Assembly (NCBI RefSeq): GCF_902712875.1
Contig: NZ_LR743509.1
Coordinates: forward strand, 1,874,001-1,938,000
Direction: 5' to 3'
DNA: 64,000 nucleotides
From: Hyphomicrobium sp. ghe19
GTDB lineage: Bacteria > Pseudomonadota > Alphaproteobacteria > Rhizobiales > Hyphomicrobiaceae
How positions within the stretch are numbered: the first letter of the stretch is position 1; each line of letters begins with the position of its first letter. Made by a program: the position numbers and the translations under genes. This document shows, one piece after another, positions 44,363-54,336 of this stretch. The notes beneath the pieces are model-generated. The model saw only the letters and a list, made by a program, of their open reading frames with translations. It ran no database searches and was not told the DNA's origin.

Positions 44363-44729
44363 CACAATACTCGCTCCCGCTTCGTCTCCCCGTTCATTTT
44401 CCTGACGCGGATATCAACAAGTTATCCACATTTCCGGTGCTAATTGGGGACGGCTCGGACGGCAAGTTGTTCGCACACTGAACACAGTGATTCTAAGTTG
44501 CTGCTGCTTTTTGATCACTATACGGACGGCTGCTGTAGCGCAGCATTTCGGCCCATCATCGCAGGGAAAAAATAGCGGCGAGAATTACTTAGAAGCTGGC
44601 TCCCGCTTTCGAGCCAAGCCGCGGCGAGGACAGGCGTGCAGAGTGCGAGGCTTGGCCATCCTCCCGCCCGCATGCATTGCGGCGGCCGGGGTTGTCCACA
44701 GACGCGCAAAACGCGCCGCGCGAATTTCG
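44363..44729. other. Gene-free gap with DnaA-box-like sites
   Basis: 367 bases without a supported gene. It includes a perfect TTATCCACA (44422-44430) and a near match TTGTCCACA (44692-44700). No iteron set, AT-rich block or origin-flanking genes accompany them, so this is weak evidence for an origin. Confidence 0.4.
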
Positions 44730-46361
44730 TCACCCGATTTGGGCTTCGTCCTTCAGGAGCTTGTAATTGATGCTGTCGAGAAGGGCCTCGAAGCTCGCAT
44801 CGATGATGTTCGGGGAGACGCCGACGGTCGTCCAGCGCTCGCCGGTCGATGCATCGTGGCTCTCGACAAGGACGCGCGTTACCGCATCGGTGCCGCCTTC
44901 GTGCGTCTGCGTCAGGATGCGGACCTTGTAGTCGACGAGCTCGACGTTCTCGATGTGCTTCTGGTAACGGCCGAGATCGTTTCGCAGCGCCTTGTCGAGC
45001 GCATTGACTGGGCCGTTGCCTTCGCCGACCGAGACGAGCGGTGCGTCGTCGCCTGCGATCGATACGGTGACGACCGCGTGCGAGACCGTTCCATTGCCGT
45101 TCATCGCTCTCGATCGCTCTTCGCGGCGCTCGACGGTCACGCGAAAATTGTCGACCGAGAAATAGCGCGGCACGGTTGCGAGCGCGCGGCGCGCCAGAAG
45201 CTCGAACGACGCCTCGGCCGCCTCGTAGGAATAGCCCTGATCCTCGCGCGCCTTCACCTCGTCGAGGAGCGCTTGCACACGCGCGTCGTCCTTGTCGGCC
45301 GGGAGGCCTAGCCGCTCGAGTGCCGACGTCAGCGAGGAACGCCCCCCCTGCTTGGAGACGAGAATGCGCCGCTCGTTGCCGACGCTTTCGGGCGGGACGT
45401 GCTCGTAGGTTTCCGGCGCTTTCATGAGCGCGGAGGCGTGAATGCCTGCCTTTGTCGCGAAGGCGCTTTCGCCGACGTAGGGCGCGTGGCGGTTCGGCGC
45501 CTCGTTCAGAACTTCATCGAGAACGCGGCTCGCGTGCGTGAGGGAGCGCAGCTTGTCGGGCGTGACGCCTGTCGTGAAGGCATCCGCGAATTCGCTTTTC
45601 AGAAGCAGCGTCGGAATGATCGATGTCAGGTTGGCATTGCCGCAGCGCTCGCCGAGGCCGTTGAGCGCGCCCTGGATTTGGCGGCATCCGGCGCGGATGG
45701 CCATGAGCGTGTTGGCGACGGCGTTGTCGGTATCGTTGTGCGTATGGATGCCGAGGTTTGCGCCCGGAACGTGCTTCGCGACATCGGCAACGATACGTTC
45801 GATTTCATGCGGCAGCGTTCCGCCGTTGGTATCGCAAAGCACGACCCAGCGCGCGCCCGCGTCATACGCCGTCTTGGCGACGGAGAGCGCGTAGTCGCGG
45901 TTCGACTTGTAACCGTCGAAAAAATGTTCGCAGTCGATCATCGCCTCGCGCTGCGTTTCAACGACTGCGCCGACCGACTGCCGGATCGTTTCGAGGTTTT
46001 CTTCGTTCGTGATGCCGAGTGCGACGCGCACCTGATAGTCGGACGATTTCGCGACGAGACAGATGCTGTCGGCGGCGGACTGGAGAACGGCCTGCAGGCC
46101 GGGATCGTTGGATACGGAACGGCCCGAGCGCTTCGTCATGCCGAATGCCGTGAAGCGGGCAGACTTCAAGTTCGGACGCGAAGAGAAGAGTTCCGTGTCG
46201 GTGGCGTTGGCGCCCGGAAAGCCGCCCTCGATATAGTCAATGCCGAGGTCGTCGAGCACGCGCATGAGGCGTCGCTTGTCCTCAAGCGAAAAGTCGACGC
46301 CCGTCGTCTGCGCACCGTCGCGCAACGTCGTATCGAAGAGGTAGAGGCGCTCTTTGCTCAT
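44730..46361 (-). CDS. cimA: Citramalate synthase
   Basis: A 543-residue enzyme that condenses pyruvate with acetyl-CoA in threonine-independent isoleucine synthesis. The LeuA-like barrel starts YLFDTTLRDGAQTTGVDFSLEDK, then YIEGGFPGANATD, and has the metal-site NLGIHTHNDTDNAVANTL. The C-terminal regulatory domain (about 400-540) is present with GEGNGPVNALDKALRNDL and TQTHEGGTDAVTRVLVE. The start overlaps the preceding acetyltransferase stop (ATGA). The GGFPGANATD segment and length fit CimA better than isopropylmalate or homocitrate synthase. Confidence 0.9.
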   Translation of the reverse strand: MSKERLYLFDTTLRDGAQTTGVDFSLEDKRRLMRVLDDLGIDYIEGGFPGANATDTELFSSRPNLKSARFTAFGMTKRSGRSVSNDPGLQAVLQSAADSICLVAKSSDYQVRVALGITNEENLETIRQSVGAVVETQREAMIDCEHFFDGYKSNRDYALSVAKTAYDAGARWVVLCDTNGGTLPHEIERIVADVAKHVPGANLGIHTHNDTDNAVANTLMAIRAGCRQIQGALNGLGERCGNANLTSIIPTLLLKSEFADAFTTGVTPDKLRSLTHASRVLDEVLNEAPNRHAPYVGESAFATKAGIHASALMKAPETYEHVPPESVGNERRILVSKQGGRSSLTSALERLGLPADKDDARVQALLDEVKAREDQGYSYEAAEASFELLARRALATVPRYFSVDNFRVTVERREERSRAMNGNGTVSHAVVTVSIAGDDAPLVSVGEGNGPVNALDKALRNDLGRYQKHIENVELVDYKVRILTQTHEGGTDAVTRVLVESHDASTGERWTTVGVSPNIIDASFEALLDSINYKLLKDEAQIG

Positions 46362-46870
46362 GACGCTTCTTGAGGCTCAGCTTTTGCCGGACTTCCGGCG
46401 AGACGCTTTACCATGGTCGTGTTGGAAAGCCATTGATCATCGAGGGGAATGGAGTTGCGCTGTGCTGCGACGTAACCGCGACGCTCAAAAAACGGCACGG
46501 CCGTATCGCTCGCATCGACAGTGACCCCCTCGGCTCCACGTGCGCCTGCGATCTTCTCGAGCGCGTCGGCAAGCGCGGTGCCGACCCCCTCGCCCGCGAA
46601 GTCCGGATGCACATAAAGCATATCAATGGTTTTATTGTCCTTAAGGGACCCGAAACCGAGGTATTCGCCGTCAAGTTGGACGACGAGCGTCAGCGCCGCC
46701 GCGAGCCTGTCGCGGAAGGCGGCCGCATCCTCGGCTGTCGCGACCCATGCGAGCCGCTGATCGTCGTCGTAGTCATCGGCCGTCAGCTCGTCGATGCTTT
46801 GTGCGAAGAGATCGCGCAGCACCATGGCGTCGGCGGGAAGAAACGGACGGAGCGGATAGTCGTCTGACAT
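46358..46870 (-). CDS. GNAT-family N-acetyltransferase
   Basis: A 170-residue acetyltransferase. The acetyl-CoA binding motif is visible in KTIDMLYVHPDFAGEGVGTALADALEK, with the following VTVDASDTAVPFFERRGYVA, typical of the GNAT fold. It has no signal peptide. ATG 46870 was chosen over a start 108 bases upstream that adds a Pro/Lys-rich leader. Its stop overlaps the cimA start, so both are one transcript; the acceptor is unknown. Confidence 0.85.
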   Translation of the reverse strand: MSDDYPLRPFLPADAMVLRDLFAQSIDELTADDYDDDQRLAWVATAEDAAAFRDRLAAALTLVVQLDGEYLGFGSLKDNKTIDMLYVHPDFAGEGVGTALADALEKIAGARGAEGVTVDASDTAVPFFERRGYVAAQRNSIPLDDQWLSNTTMVKRLAGSPAKAEPQEAS

Positions 46871-47067
46871 TGGTTTACCAAAGCGGTTTTGGCGGCCGGT
46901 TTTGCCGGCTTGATTAATTGTTCGGGTGGTCTGCGGATGCTGCGGCTTCGGCCTATCCCCATGTCGCCATCGGCGCAAGGCCTTGCAAGGTCGCGCTGGT
47001 TTTTGTTTGCCTCGGCGACTTCCCTGCGGGGAGCCGGCCGCCAGCGCGAGAGACGCCCTGTCCCCTT

Positions 47068-47099
47068 GTCATCCTCGGGCTTGTCCCGAGGATCCATGG
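47068..47099 (+). repeat. Palindromic intergenic repeat (type GTCATCC)
   Basis: gtcatcctcgggcttgtcccgaggat... hairpin. Same family as the copies at 47508-47639 and 50668-50915. It overlaps the possible upstream start of the GIY-YIG gene. Confidence 0.85.
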
Positions 47100-47116
47100 C
47101 GCAGCATACTGAGTGG

Positions 47117-47431
47117 ATGGATCGGGGAATACATCGAAGCTACTGGGTCTATATTCTAGCGAGTAAGCCGCAAGGGACACTCTACATCGGCGTGACCAAC
47201 GACATCCTTGGCCGTGTTGAAAATCACAGGCTCGGACGTGGTTCGGTCTTCACGCGCAAGTACAGCGTCACCACCCTCGTTTACTTTGAAGCATTCGGAG
47301 ACGTCGCGCTTGCCATTCAACGCGAGAAGACCTTGAAGCGTTATGTTCGTGATTGGAAAATAAACTTGATAGAGCAGGAAAATCCACTGTGGTGCGATTT
47401 GTATCCTGAGCTGAAGATTAGATTTGGCTAG
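47117..47431 (+). CDS. GIY-YIG nuclease domain protein
   Basis: A 104-residue protein with one GIY-YIG domain. The hallmarks are SYWVYILASKPQGTLYIGVTNDI (YVY...YIG) and the RVENHRLGRGSVFTRKYSVT segment, then VALAIQREKTLKRYVRDWK. Small single-domain proteins of this kind (YhbQ/UPF0213-like) are common; a DNA-repair or processing role is suspected. ATG 47117 is favoured because the earlier ATG 47096 lies inside a palindromic repeat. It is bordered by such repeats on both sides. Confidence 0.85.
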   Translation: MDRGIHRSYWVYILASKPQGTLYIGVTNDILGRVENHRLGRGSVFTRKYSVTTLVYFEAFGDVALAIQREKTLKRYVRDWKINLIEQENPLWCDLYPELKIRFG

Positions 47432-47507
47432 CCGGTATTGGGCTTCTGCCGGTGAACGACCAGTGGCCCTATTACTGCGAACCATCGACCGGTGGAGTTC
47501 CGGCCTG

Positions 47508-47639
47508 ATGGATCCTCGGCATGAAGCCGAGGATGACAGTGTCGGGTCTGCACTTCGTTTCAGGCGGGCGACGGTCGTGTTTGGAGCCACCGAGGGCTGA
47601 CAACTTTGTCATCCTCGGGCTTGGCCCGAGGATGACAGA
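47508..47639 (+). repeat. Palindromic repeat pair and 124-bp near-duplicate
   Basis: Contains atggatcctcggcatgaagccgaggatgacag (47508-47539) and the mirror type gtcatcctcgggcttggcccgaggatgac (47608-47637). The block 47508-47631 recurs at 50726-50849 with two mismatches in 124 bases. Confidence 0.9.
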
Positions 47640-47644
47640 TGTGG

Positions 47645-49054
47645 TTAGCGAGCGATTTCCCAGGTGGTTTCGATCTCGCCGGTTTCCTTGTTCTTCGTGT
47701 CCTTCAAGGCGATGCCCATTTTGGCGAGCTCGTCGCGGATGCGATCGGATTCGGCGAAGTCTTTGCGTTTGCGAGCTTCGAGGCGGGCGATGATCAAGGG
47801 TTCGACGGTGGATGCCACGGATTGCGCGGTTTCCGCCGCGCGCGCGTCCGCCTGCCTCAGCGTTGCGCCGTCGAAGCCTAAAAAGCCCAGCGCCGCGCCG
47901 AGGTTTTTGAATTCCTTGGCGGCAGCGTAGCCATGAAGCTCGGCGATGGCTTTCGGCGTGTTGAGATCGTCCTCGAGCGCGTCGATAACGTCACGCGGCA
48001 AGCTTGTACGGTCGTCGGTGTTGAGGCCTTCGTGCGCAAACCAGCCGGTCAGGATCTTCTGACTTTCCTCGAGACCCTTCTTCGTCCAGTCGATCGGCTG
48101 GCGATAGTGCGTCCTGAGCATGTTGAAGCGCAGCACCTCTCCCGGCCAGCCGTCGGTCAGCAGCTCATGGATCGTCACGAAGTTGCCGAGGCTCTTCGAC
48201 ATCTTCTCGCCTTCGACCTGCAGGAAGCCGTTGTGCATCCAGACGTTGGCCATGGTCGTCGTGCCGTGGGCGCAGCGCGATTGCGCGATCTCGTTCTCGT
48301 GGTGGGGAAACGTGAGGTCGATGCCGCCGCCGTGAATATCGAATACGGGGCCGAGCAACGCGCCCGCCATCGCCGAGCACTCGATGTGCCAGCCGGGGCG
48401 GCCTGGAGTCTTGATGCCGCCCGGTGACGGCCACGCGGGCTCGCCGGGTTTCGACGGCTTCCAGAGCACGAAATCCATCGGCCCCTTCTTATAGGGCGCG
48501 ACCTCGACGCGGGCTCCGGCCTCCATCTCGTCGAGCGTGCGGTTGGAGAGGCGGCCGTAATCGGGCATCGAGCCGACGTCGAAGAGCACGTGATCTTCCG
48601 CGACGTAGGCATGGCGGCGTTTCACCAGGGCTTCGATCAGCGAGACCATGTCCTCGCGGCCGTCCTTGCGGCGGATGTACTCCGTCGCGCGCGGCTCGTA
48701 GGTGGGCGGCAGAACGCCCAAGGCGGCGATGTCGGCGTGGAACTGGTTCTCGGTCGCTTCCGTGACTTTGCGGATCGCTTCATTCAGCGGCAGGCCAGGG
48801 TAATCGCGCGCCGCGCGGGCGTTGATCTTGTCGTCGACGTCCGTGATGTTGCGGACGTACGTGACGTGATCAGGCCCGTAGATGTGACGCAGCAGCCGGA
48901 ACAGCACGTCAAATACGATCACGGGGCGCGCATTGCCGATGTGGGCGTAGTCGTAGACGGTCGGGCCGCAGACGTACATGCGGACATTTGACGGGTCGAT
49001 CGGCACGAACTCGGCCTTCTGCCGGGTCAGCGTATTGTAAAGTTTGAGCGCCAA
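47645..49054 (-). CDS. cysS: Cysteine--tRNA ligase
   Basis: A 469-residue class I synthetase. The HIGH-type motif is in [14 protein letters not shown] near residue 33-44, with zinc Cys29 in YVCGPTV and later VECSAM. KMSKS is in [14 protein letters not shown]. The TTG start at 49054 is preferred: AGAGG lies seven to ten bases upstream and the protein then starts (M)[13 protein letters not shown], the usual cysS N-terminus. The longer frame to 49243 encodes only a low-quality leader. The gene is convergent with the GIY-YIG gene. Confidence 0.93.
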   Translation of the reverse strand: MALKLYNTLTRQKAEFVPIDPSNVRMYVCGPTVYDYAHIGNARPVIVFDVLFRLLRHIYGPDHVTYVRNITDVDDKINARAARDYPGLPLNEAIRKVTEATENQFHADIAALGVLPPTYEPRATEYIRRKDGREDMVSLIEALVKRRHAYVAEDHVLFDVGSMPDYGRLSNRTLDEMEAGARVEVAPYKKGPMDFVLWKPSKPGEPAWPSPGGIKTPGRPGWHIECSAMAGALLGPVFDIHGGGIDLTFPHHENEIAQSRCAHGTTTMANVWMHNGFLQVEGEKMSKSLGNFVTIHELLTDGWPGEVLRFNMLRTHYRQPIDWTKKGLEESQKILTGWFAHEGLNTDDRTSLPRDVIDALEDDLNTPKAIAELHGYAAAKEFKNLGAALGFLGFDGATLRQADARAAETAQSVASTVEPLIIARLEARKRKDFAESDRIRDELAKMGIALKDTKNKETGEIETTWEIAR

Positions 49055-49343
49055 ACTGGACCTCTTGCGTCGCGTGTCTCTGCGGTTCGGCCGGAAGATA
49101 TTCCGGAAAGATGAGTATGCCATAGGCCGCCTTGGGCGGCACAAGGGCCCGTCGCGCCTTAGGCGGTTGTCCCCTGCCCCGTCAAGCGGGCTCAAGTTTC
49201 TGAAACGCCACGTAAAATGGTTCACGTCGCAATTGCTCCGCATTGACCCGCTAGCAAATCGCTGCTTAGGGTCCGGAAAGTGCCGCTTCGGATGCCGTCA
49301 TCCGGAGCGCGAAAGCCGTCAAAAGGGGCGTCGGGGAGCAGGC

Positions 49344-50642
49344 GTGAGCCAAGGGAATTCGATCAATATTGCCGCTCGCCGGTTGCTGCTCTTGGCGACG
49401 GCGGCGCTGCTCGCCCTGTTTTTGGTGTCGGAAGTGGCCTCGGCGCAGAGTTGGTGGCCCTTTGGTGGTGGAGGCGGCGACCGTGAGGACAGCGACCGGG
49501 GGCCCGTTCCGCAGGAGCCCGTTTACCGGCAGCCGCCACCCGCGCAGGCCCCGCCGCCGTATCCCGGCCAGCAACAGCAGTACCCGCCGCAGTCGCAGTA
49601 TCCGGCTCAGCCGCAGTATCCGAATTCTCCGGCGGCGCCAGGCGCACCTGGCGCGCCAGCCGCTCCGGGCGCCCCTGGAGTTCCGGCACAGCCAGCCACG
49701 AACTGGTCCGCCAAGAACCCGATTTGCTACCAGCTCGAGCAGCGGCTCGTGCAGGAAGGGCAAAAGAGCGGTCAATCGCAGAACGATCTGCCGCGACTCG
49801 AAAACGAGATCCGACAGCTCGAACGCGTCGCCGACCAGACCGGCTCGCAGCTCGATCGCGGGTGCTACGAGTATTTCCTGTTCACCAAGTCGCTGAAGAA
49901 CACGCCGCAGTGCAAAGACCTGGCGCGGCAGTCGGATGCGACGAAGCGGCGGCTCGCCGATCTCGATGCACGGCGGCGGGATATTCTTGGTTCCGCCGGG
50001 CGCTCCTATCAGGACGACATCGTCCGCGAGCTTGCGCGCAACAACTGCGGCGCCAACTATGTCGACATGGCGCGCCGAAACCGCGGCGATAGCGGCATGT
50101 GGGAAGACGAGGAATCGAGCGGCGGCAACGTGTGGAATCCCAACGCTGCGAACGGGGCGCAGACGTACCGGACGCTTTGCGTTCGCCTTTGCGACGGCTT
50201 CTATTTCCCGGTGAGCTTTTCGACGCTGCCGAGCCATTTCTCGCAGGACGCGGATGCGTGCACCTCGAAATGCGCGGCGCCGACCGAGTTGTATTACTAT
50301 CCAAATCCGGGTGGCACGGTCGAGCAATCCGTGGCGCTCAGATCGCAAGAACCCTACACGCGGCTCAAGTTCGCCTTCCGCTACCGCAAGGAATACGTGA
50401 ACGGCTGCTCGTGCAAGGTCGCCGAATACGTGCCGCCGCCGGAGGGTGCGCCGGACAAGAAGGCCGATGCGACGACGCCCGGCTCGAAATTGCCTGGGCG
50501 CCGTGCCGACGGCGCGGGGATGACCCCGATCACGACCGGTTCGACGGCTGCAAAGTCATCGGTTGCCTCGCCTGCGGCTCAGGCACCTGTTGCTCAGCCC
50601 GGCGATGCCGGCGGATGGCAGACCGAGGCCCAGCCGCAGTAG
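49344..50642 (+). CDS. DUF2865 secreted protein
   Basis: A 432-residue protein. The signal peptide (RRLLLLATAALLALFLVSEVASA) is followed by a Pro/Gln-rich linker with PGAPGAP-type repeats (about 60-130). A Cys-containing helical region (NPICYQLEQRLVQEGQKSG; YEYFLFTKSLKNTPQCKDL) and the core with TLCVRLCDGFYFPVSFST, DACTSKCAAPTELYYYPNPGG follow. These are hallmarks of the alphaproteobacterial DUF2865 family of periplasmic proteins, of unknown role. GTG 49344 has GGGGAG upstream. It ends at the palindromic repeat block. Confidence 0.82.
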   Translation: MSQGNSINIAARRLLLLATAALLALFLVSEVASAQSWWPFGGGGGDREDSDRGPVPQEPVYRQPPPAQAPPPYPGQQQQYPPQSQYPAQPQYPNSPAAPGAPGAPAAPGAPGVPAQPATNWSAKNPICYQLEQRLVQEGQKSGQSQNDLPRLENEIRQLERVADQTGSQLDRGCYEYFLFTKSLKNTPQCKDLARQSDATKRRLADLDARRRDILGSAGRSYQDDIVRELARNNCGANYVDMARRNRGDSGMWEDEESSGGNVWNPNAANGAQTYRTLCVRLCDGFYFPVSFSTLPSHFSQDADACTSKCAAPTELYYYPNPGGTVEQSVALRSQEPYTRLKFAFRYRKEYVNGCSCKVAEYVPPPEGAPDKKADATTPGSKLPGRRADGAGMTPITTGSTAAKSSVASPAAQAPVAQPGDAGGWQTEAQPQ

Positions 50643-50667
50643 TGCAGACAGTGGCCTGATTGCGGTT

Positions 50668-50915
50668 GTCATCCTCGGGCTTGGCCCGAGGATCCATCGA
50701 TCCGCATCGACGTGCCAGCTGCCCAATGGATCCTCGGCATGAAGCCGAGGATGACAGTGTCGGGTCTGCACTTCGTTTCAGACGGGCGACGGTGGTGTTT
50801 GGAGCCACCGAGGGCTGACAACTTTGTCATCCTCGGGCTTGGCCCGAGGGTCCATCGATCTGCATCGACGGTGCCCGCTGCCCGATGGATCCTCGGCATG
50901 AAGCCGAGGATGACA
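50668..50915 (+). repeat. Palindromic repeat block
   Basis: Four hairpin units alternate: gtcatcctcgggcttggcccgaggat (50668, 50826) and atggatcctcggcatgaagccgaggatgac (50726, 50885). The block fills the gap between the DUF2865 gene and gltX; its hairpins could also act as terminators. Confidence 0.88.
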
Positions 50916-50950
50916 GTGTCGGCGCCGCGATCGTTTGAGCGATAGGGGGG

Positions 50951-52321
50951 TTAAGCGCGTTTGCCTGCGAGGCGGGCGAGGACGCGGTCGCGGCCCATCA
51001 GTGGCAAGAGCGTCTTTAGTTCCGGCCCGGCTTCGAGACCGGTCAAGGCGAGCCGCAGCGGATGGAACAGGGCCCGGCCCTTGGCGCCCGTCTTCGCTTT
51101 GACGGCGGCCGTCCATTCCGACCAGGTGTTCTCACTCCACGGCGCATCCGGCAAGACGCTCGCGGCTGCGACGGTCAACTTCGAATCTTCGATCACCGGC
51201 TCGATGTCACCCGCGACCACGTTCCACCATGTGCCGGCGTCGGCGAAGGTCTCGAGGTTGCCGCGGACGGCATTCCAGAAGTCCTCGCGGCCTTCGATGC
51301 CGGCGGCACGCAGACGCTCCGCGACCGCTGCGAATTCGAGCGTATGCAGCAGCTTGCTGTTCAAGACCTTCAGCTCGGCGACATCGAAGCGTCCGGGGGC
51401 CGTCGAGATTTTCGAGAAATCGAGCTTGGCTGCGAGTTCATCGCGTGACTGCAACGGCTCGATCGCATCCGACGTGCCGACGAGCGCTGCATGGCAGAGT
51501 ACCGCCATCGGCTCGAGGCCTTCGTCGCGGAAGCTTTGGATGGAAAGGGCGCCGAGGCGTTTCGACAGCGCCTGACCATCGGCGCCGACGAGCAACGAGT
51601 GATGGCCGAATGCGGGGGGCGTTGCGCCCGCCGCTTCGAAGATCGCCATCTGCACGCCCGTGTTCGTCACGTGATCTTCGCCGCGTACGATGTGCGTGAT
51701 CGCGAAGTCGATGTCGTCGATGACGCTCGTGAACGTGTAGAGGTACGTTCCGTCGCCGCGGATCAGCACCGGATCCGACAGCGAGCCGAGATCGACCGAC
51801 TGATCGCCGCGGATCAGGTCGTTCCAGGAAATGAGCGTCGGCTGCGGTGTGAGCCCGCGCCCTTCGGAGGTGTTCGGAAGCCTGAAGCGCCAGTGCGGCT
51901 TCCCGCCGGCTGCGATTTTGGCGGCGATCTCTTCCGGCGTCAGCTTCAGCGCGGCGCGGTCGTAGATGGGCGGCCGGTGCATCGCGAGCTGACGCTTGCG
52001 GCGGCGGTCGAGTTCCTCTTCGGTCTCGAAACATGGATAGAGCGCGCCTGAGGCTTTGAGCGCAGCTGCGGCTTCATCGTAGCGGTCCGTCCGGTCCTGC
52101 TGGCGCGCGAAATCGCTCCAGGTCAGGCCGAGCCAAGTCAGATCATCGCGGATTGCGGCGGCGAATTCCTCCGTCGAGCGTACCGTGTCGGTATCATCGA
52201 GGCGCAGCAGGAAGCTGCCGCCGTGCTTCCTGGCGAAGAGCCAGTTGAGCGTTGCTGTCCGGATGTTGCCGATATGGAGCCGCCCTGTTGGGCTCGGTGC
52301 GAAGCGGACGCGGGGTGTCAT
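50951..52321 (-). CDS. gltX: Glutamate--tRNA ligase
   Basis: A 456-residue class I synthetase. The HIGH motif is RFAPSPTGRLHIGNIRTA near the start, followed by FLLRLDDTDTVRSTEEFA. The KMSKS equivalent is QALSKRLGALSI, a relaxed form. Alphaproteobacteria often have two GluRS genes with different tRNA preferences, and this looks like one of the pair. The start is ATG 52321. Confidence 0.92.
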   Translation of the reverse strand: MTPRVRFAPSPTGRLHIGNIRTATLNWLFARKHGGSFLLRLDDTDTVRSTEEFAAAIRDDLTWLGLTWSDFARQQDRTDRYDEAAAALKASGALYPCFETEEELDRRRKRQLAMHRPPIYDRAALKLTPEEIAAKIAAGGKPHWRFRLPNTSEGRGLTPQPTLISWNDLIRGDQSVDLGSLSDPVLIRGDGTYLYTFTSVIDDIDFAITHIVRGEDHVTNTGVQMAIFEAAGATPPAFGHHSLLVGADGQALSKRLGALSIQSFRDEGLEPMAVLCHAALVGTSDAIEPLQSRDELAAKLDFSKISTAPGRFDVAELKVLNSKLLHTLEFAAVAERLRAAGIEGREDFWNAVRGNLETFADAGTWWNVVAGDIEPVIEDSKLTVAAASVLPDAPWSENTWSEWTAAVKAKTGAKGRALFHPLRLALTGLEAGPELKTLLPLMGRDRVLARLAGKRA

Positions 52322-52469
52322 GTCTGGCCTTTGATCGATTCAGCGCCGCACCCTACTTCCTGCTAGGCCAAACGCAAGGGAGGGCCGTTCACCCTTCAGC
52401 GGCCGAGCCCACCGAGGCTGTTTGAGCATTCAGCGTCAGGGAGCGCGCCCGGTCGAGGATGAAGGCTAA

Positions 52470-52540
52470 GTCATGCCCGCGTAGGCGGGCGTCCGCCCAA
52501 GTTTCTGGCCTGGATGGATCCCGGCCTTCGCCGGGATGAC
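52470..52540 (+). repeat. Second type of palindromic intergenic repeat
   Basis: gtcatgcccgcgtaggcgggcg hairpin (from 52470) and the mirror atggatcccggccttcgccgggatgac (52514-52540), with the same GTCAT/ATGAC outer ends as the other family but different stems. It lies between gltX and nadE. Confidence 0.75.
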
Positions 52541-52554
52541 GTTGGAAGCAGAAA

Positions 52555-54267
52555 CTACAAGCCCTTGCCGCCGGCTTTGATTGCGGGCGCAGCGGTCGCT
52601 TGCGCGACATCCTCGCGGAATTTGTTGGTGATCGGATAGCGGCGATCGCGGCCGAAGTTCCGGGCGGAAATCTTGACGCCGGGAGCGGCCTGACGGCGCT
52701 TGTATTCGGCGAGATAGAGAAGCCGCTCGACCTTCTTCACCGTTTCGACGGCATGGCCGCGGGCGATCACGTCGGCGACCGGCATCTCCTTCTCGACGAG
52801 GCATCTGAGGATGTCGTCGAGCGCTTCGTAAGGCGGAAGCGAATCCTGATCGGTCTGGTTGGCGCGGAGTTCGGCGGTCGGTGCTTTCGTCAGGATGCGT
52901 TCGGGAACGACGACGCCCGAGGGACCGAGCGCGCCTTCCGGCACATGGGCGTTGCGCCAGCGCGTCAGATCGTAGACCTCGGTCTTGTAGAGATCCTTGA
53001 TCGGATTGTAGCCGCCGTTCATGTCGCCGTAGAGTGTCGCATAGCCGACGGACATCTCGCTCTTGTTGCCGGTCGTGACGACCATGCCGCCGTACTTGTT
53101 CGACACGGCCATCAGGATCGTGCCGCGCACACGGCTCTGCATGTTCTCTTCGGTGATATCGGCGTTACTGCCGGCGAAAAGATCCTTGAGACTCCAGGTT
53201 AGACCGGCAACGGTCGGTTCGATCGAAATCTTATCGTAGCGAATGCCGAGCGCCTTCGCGCAAGCGGCGGCGTCTTGCAAGCTATCGTCGGACGTATATT
53301 TCGAAGGCAGCATGATCGCGTGGACGCGTGCGGACCCCAACGCATCGACGGCGATGGCCGCGACGAGCGCTGAATCGATGCCGCCGGAAAGTCCGAGCAC
53401 GACACCAGGGAAACCGTTCTTCTCGACGTAGTCCCGGAGGCCCAGAACGCAGGCCTGATAGGCGGATGCCGGTCCTGCGGGAAGCTTCGCGACGTCTCCC
53501 CGCTCGCACCGCCAACCGTCGGCGGCCTTCTTCCACTCGGTCAGAACGATCGCTTCGCGCCACGCGGGAAGCTGGATGGCCAAACTGCGGTCGGCGTTGA
53601 GGACGAATGACGCGCCGTCGAATACCAATTCATCCTGACCGCCGACCTGATTGAGATAGGCGAGCGGCAACCCGCTTTCCGTCACGCGTGCGACGGCGAC
53701 GTTCATGCGGTTATCGGGCTTCGGCCAATCGAACGGCGAGCCGTTGGGCGACACGAGGATTTCGGCGCCGGTTTCGGCCAGCGTCTCGACGACCTCTGAG
53801 CCCCAGATGTCTTCGCAGATCGGCACGCCGATGCGTACGCCGCGGACATTCAGCGGACCCGGCATCGGTCCCGCCGCGAAAACGCGCTTCTCGTCGAAGA
53901 CGCCGTAGTTCGGCAGATCGACTTTCAGCGTCGTCGCCTGGATGCGGCCGCCATCGAGCAGCGCAACAGCGTTATAGACCTTCCCTTCGTGGTTCCAGAT
54001 CGCGCCGATAAGGATTGCCGGGCCATCGGAGCAGGACTTGGCCAACCATTCGAGCCGTTCGCGCGTCGCTTGCTGAAACGCGGGTTTCAGCACGAGGTCT
54101 TCGGGCGGGTAGCCGTTGAGAAAAAGCTCGGGGAATACGACGACGTCGGCGCCAAGTTCCTTGGCACGGGCGTGGGCGGCGGCAGCGCGCTCGGCATTGC
54201 CGTTCAAATCCCCGACGATGGGATTGAGCTGCGCGAGGGCGATTTTGAGTGAGAGCGGTGCGATCAT
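52555..54267 (-). CDS. nadE: Glutamine-dependent NAD+ synthetase
   Basis: A 570-residue enzyme with two domains. The glutaminase domain (about 1-270) has Glu in VVFPELFLNGYPPEDL, Lys in TLKVDLPNYG and the Cys nucleophile in VPICEDIWGSE. The synthetase domain has the PP-loop VVLGLSGGIDSALVAAIA near 290 and later TGNKSEMSVGYATLYGDMNGGYNP. It makes NAD+ from nicotinate adenine dinucleotide. It lies well apart from the SIR2 NADase-type gene, so no special link is implied. Confidence 0.92.
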   Translation of the reverse strand: MIAPLSLKIALAQLNPIVGDLNGNAERAAAAHARAKELGADVVVFPELFLNGYPPEDLVLKPAFQQATRERLEWLAKSCSDGPAILIGAIWNHEGKVYNAVALLDGGRIQATTLKVDLPNYGVFDEKRVFAAGPMPGPLNVRGVRIGVPICEDIWGSEVVETLAETGAEILVSPNGSPFDWPKPDNRMNVAVARVTESGLPLAYLNQVGGQDELVFDGASFVLNADRSLAIQLPAWREAIVLTEWKKAADGWRCERGDVAKLPAGPASAYQACVLGLRDYVEKNGFPGVVLGLSGGIDSALVAAIAVDALGSARVHAIMLPSKYTSDDSLQDAAACAKALGIRYDKISIEPTVAGLTWSLKDLFAGSNADITEENMQSRVRGTILMAVSNKYGGMVVTTGNKSEMSVGYATLYGDMNGGYNPIKDLYKTEVYDLTRWRNAHVPEGALGPSGVVVPERILTKAPTAELRANQTDQDSLPPYEALDDILRCLVEKEMPVADVIARGHAVETVKKVERLLYLAEYKRRQAAPGVKISARNFGRDRRYPITNKFREDVAQATAAPAIKAGGKGL

Positions 54268-54336
54268 TCTCGCTATTTAGAGTGCGCCGTAATCCAGGTC
54301 CAGGACCACGGCGTCCAGGCGGGGGCCCGGCCGTTC

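Noticed and set aside
47156..47590. Long minus-strand open frames across the GIY-YIG gene and the palindromic repeats
   Set aside because: They come from the GC-rich antisense of the gene and repeats; identical starts recur at 50530-50808 because of the 124-bp repeat.
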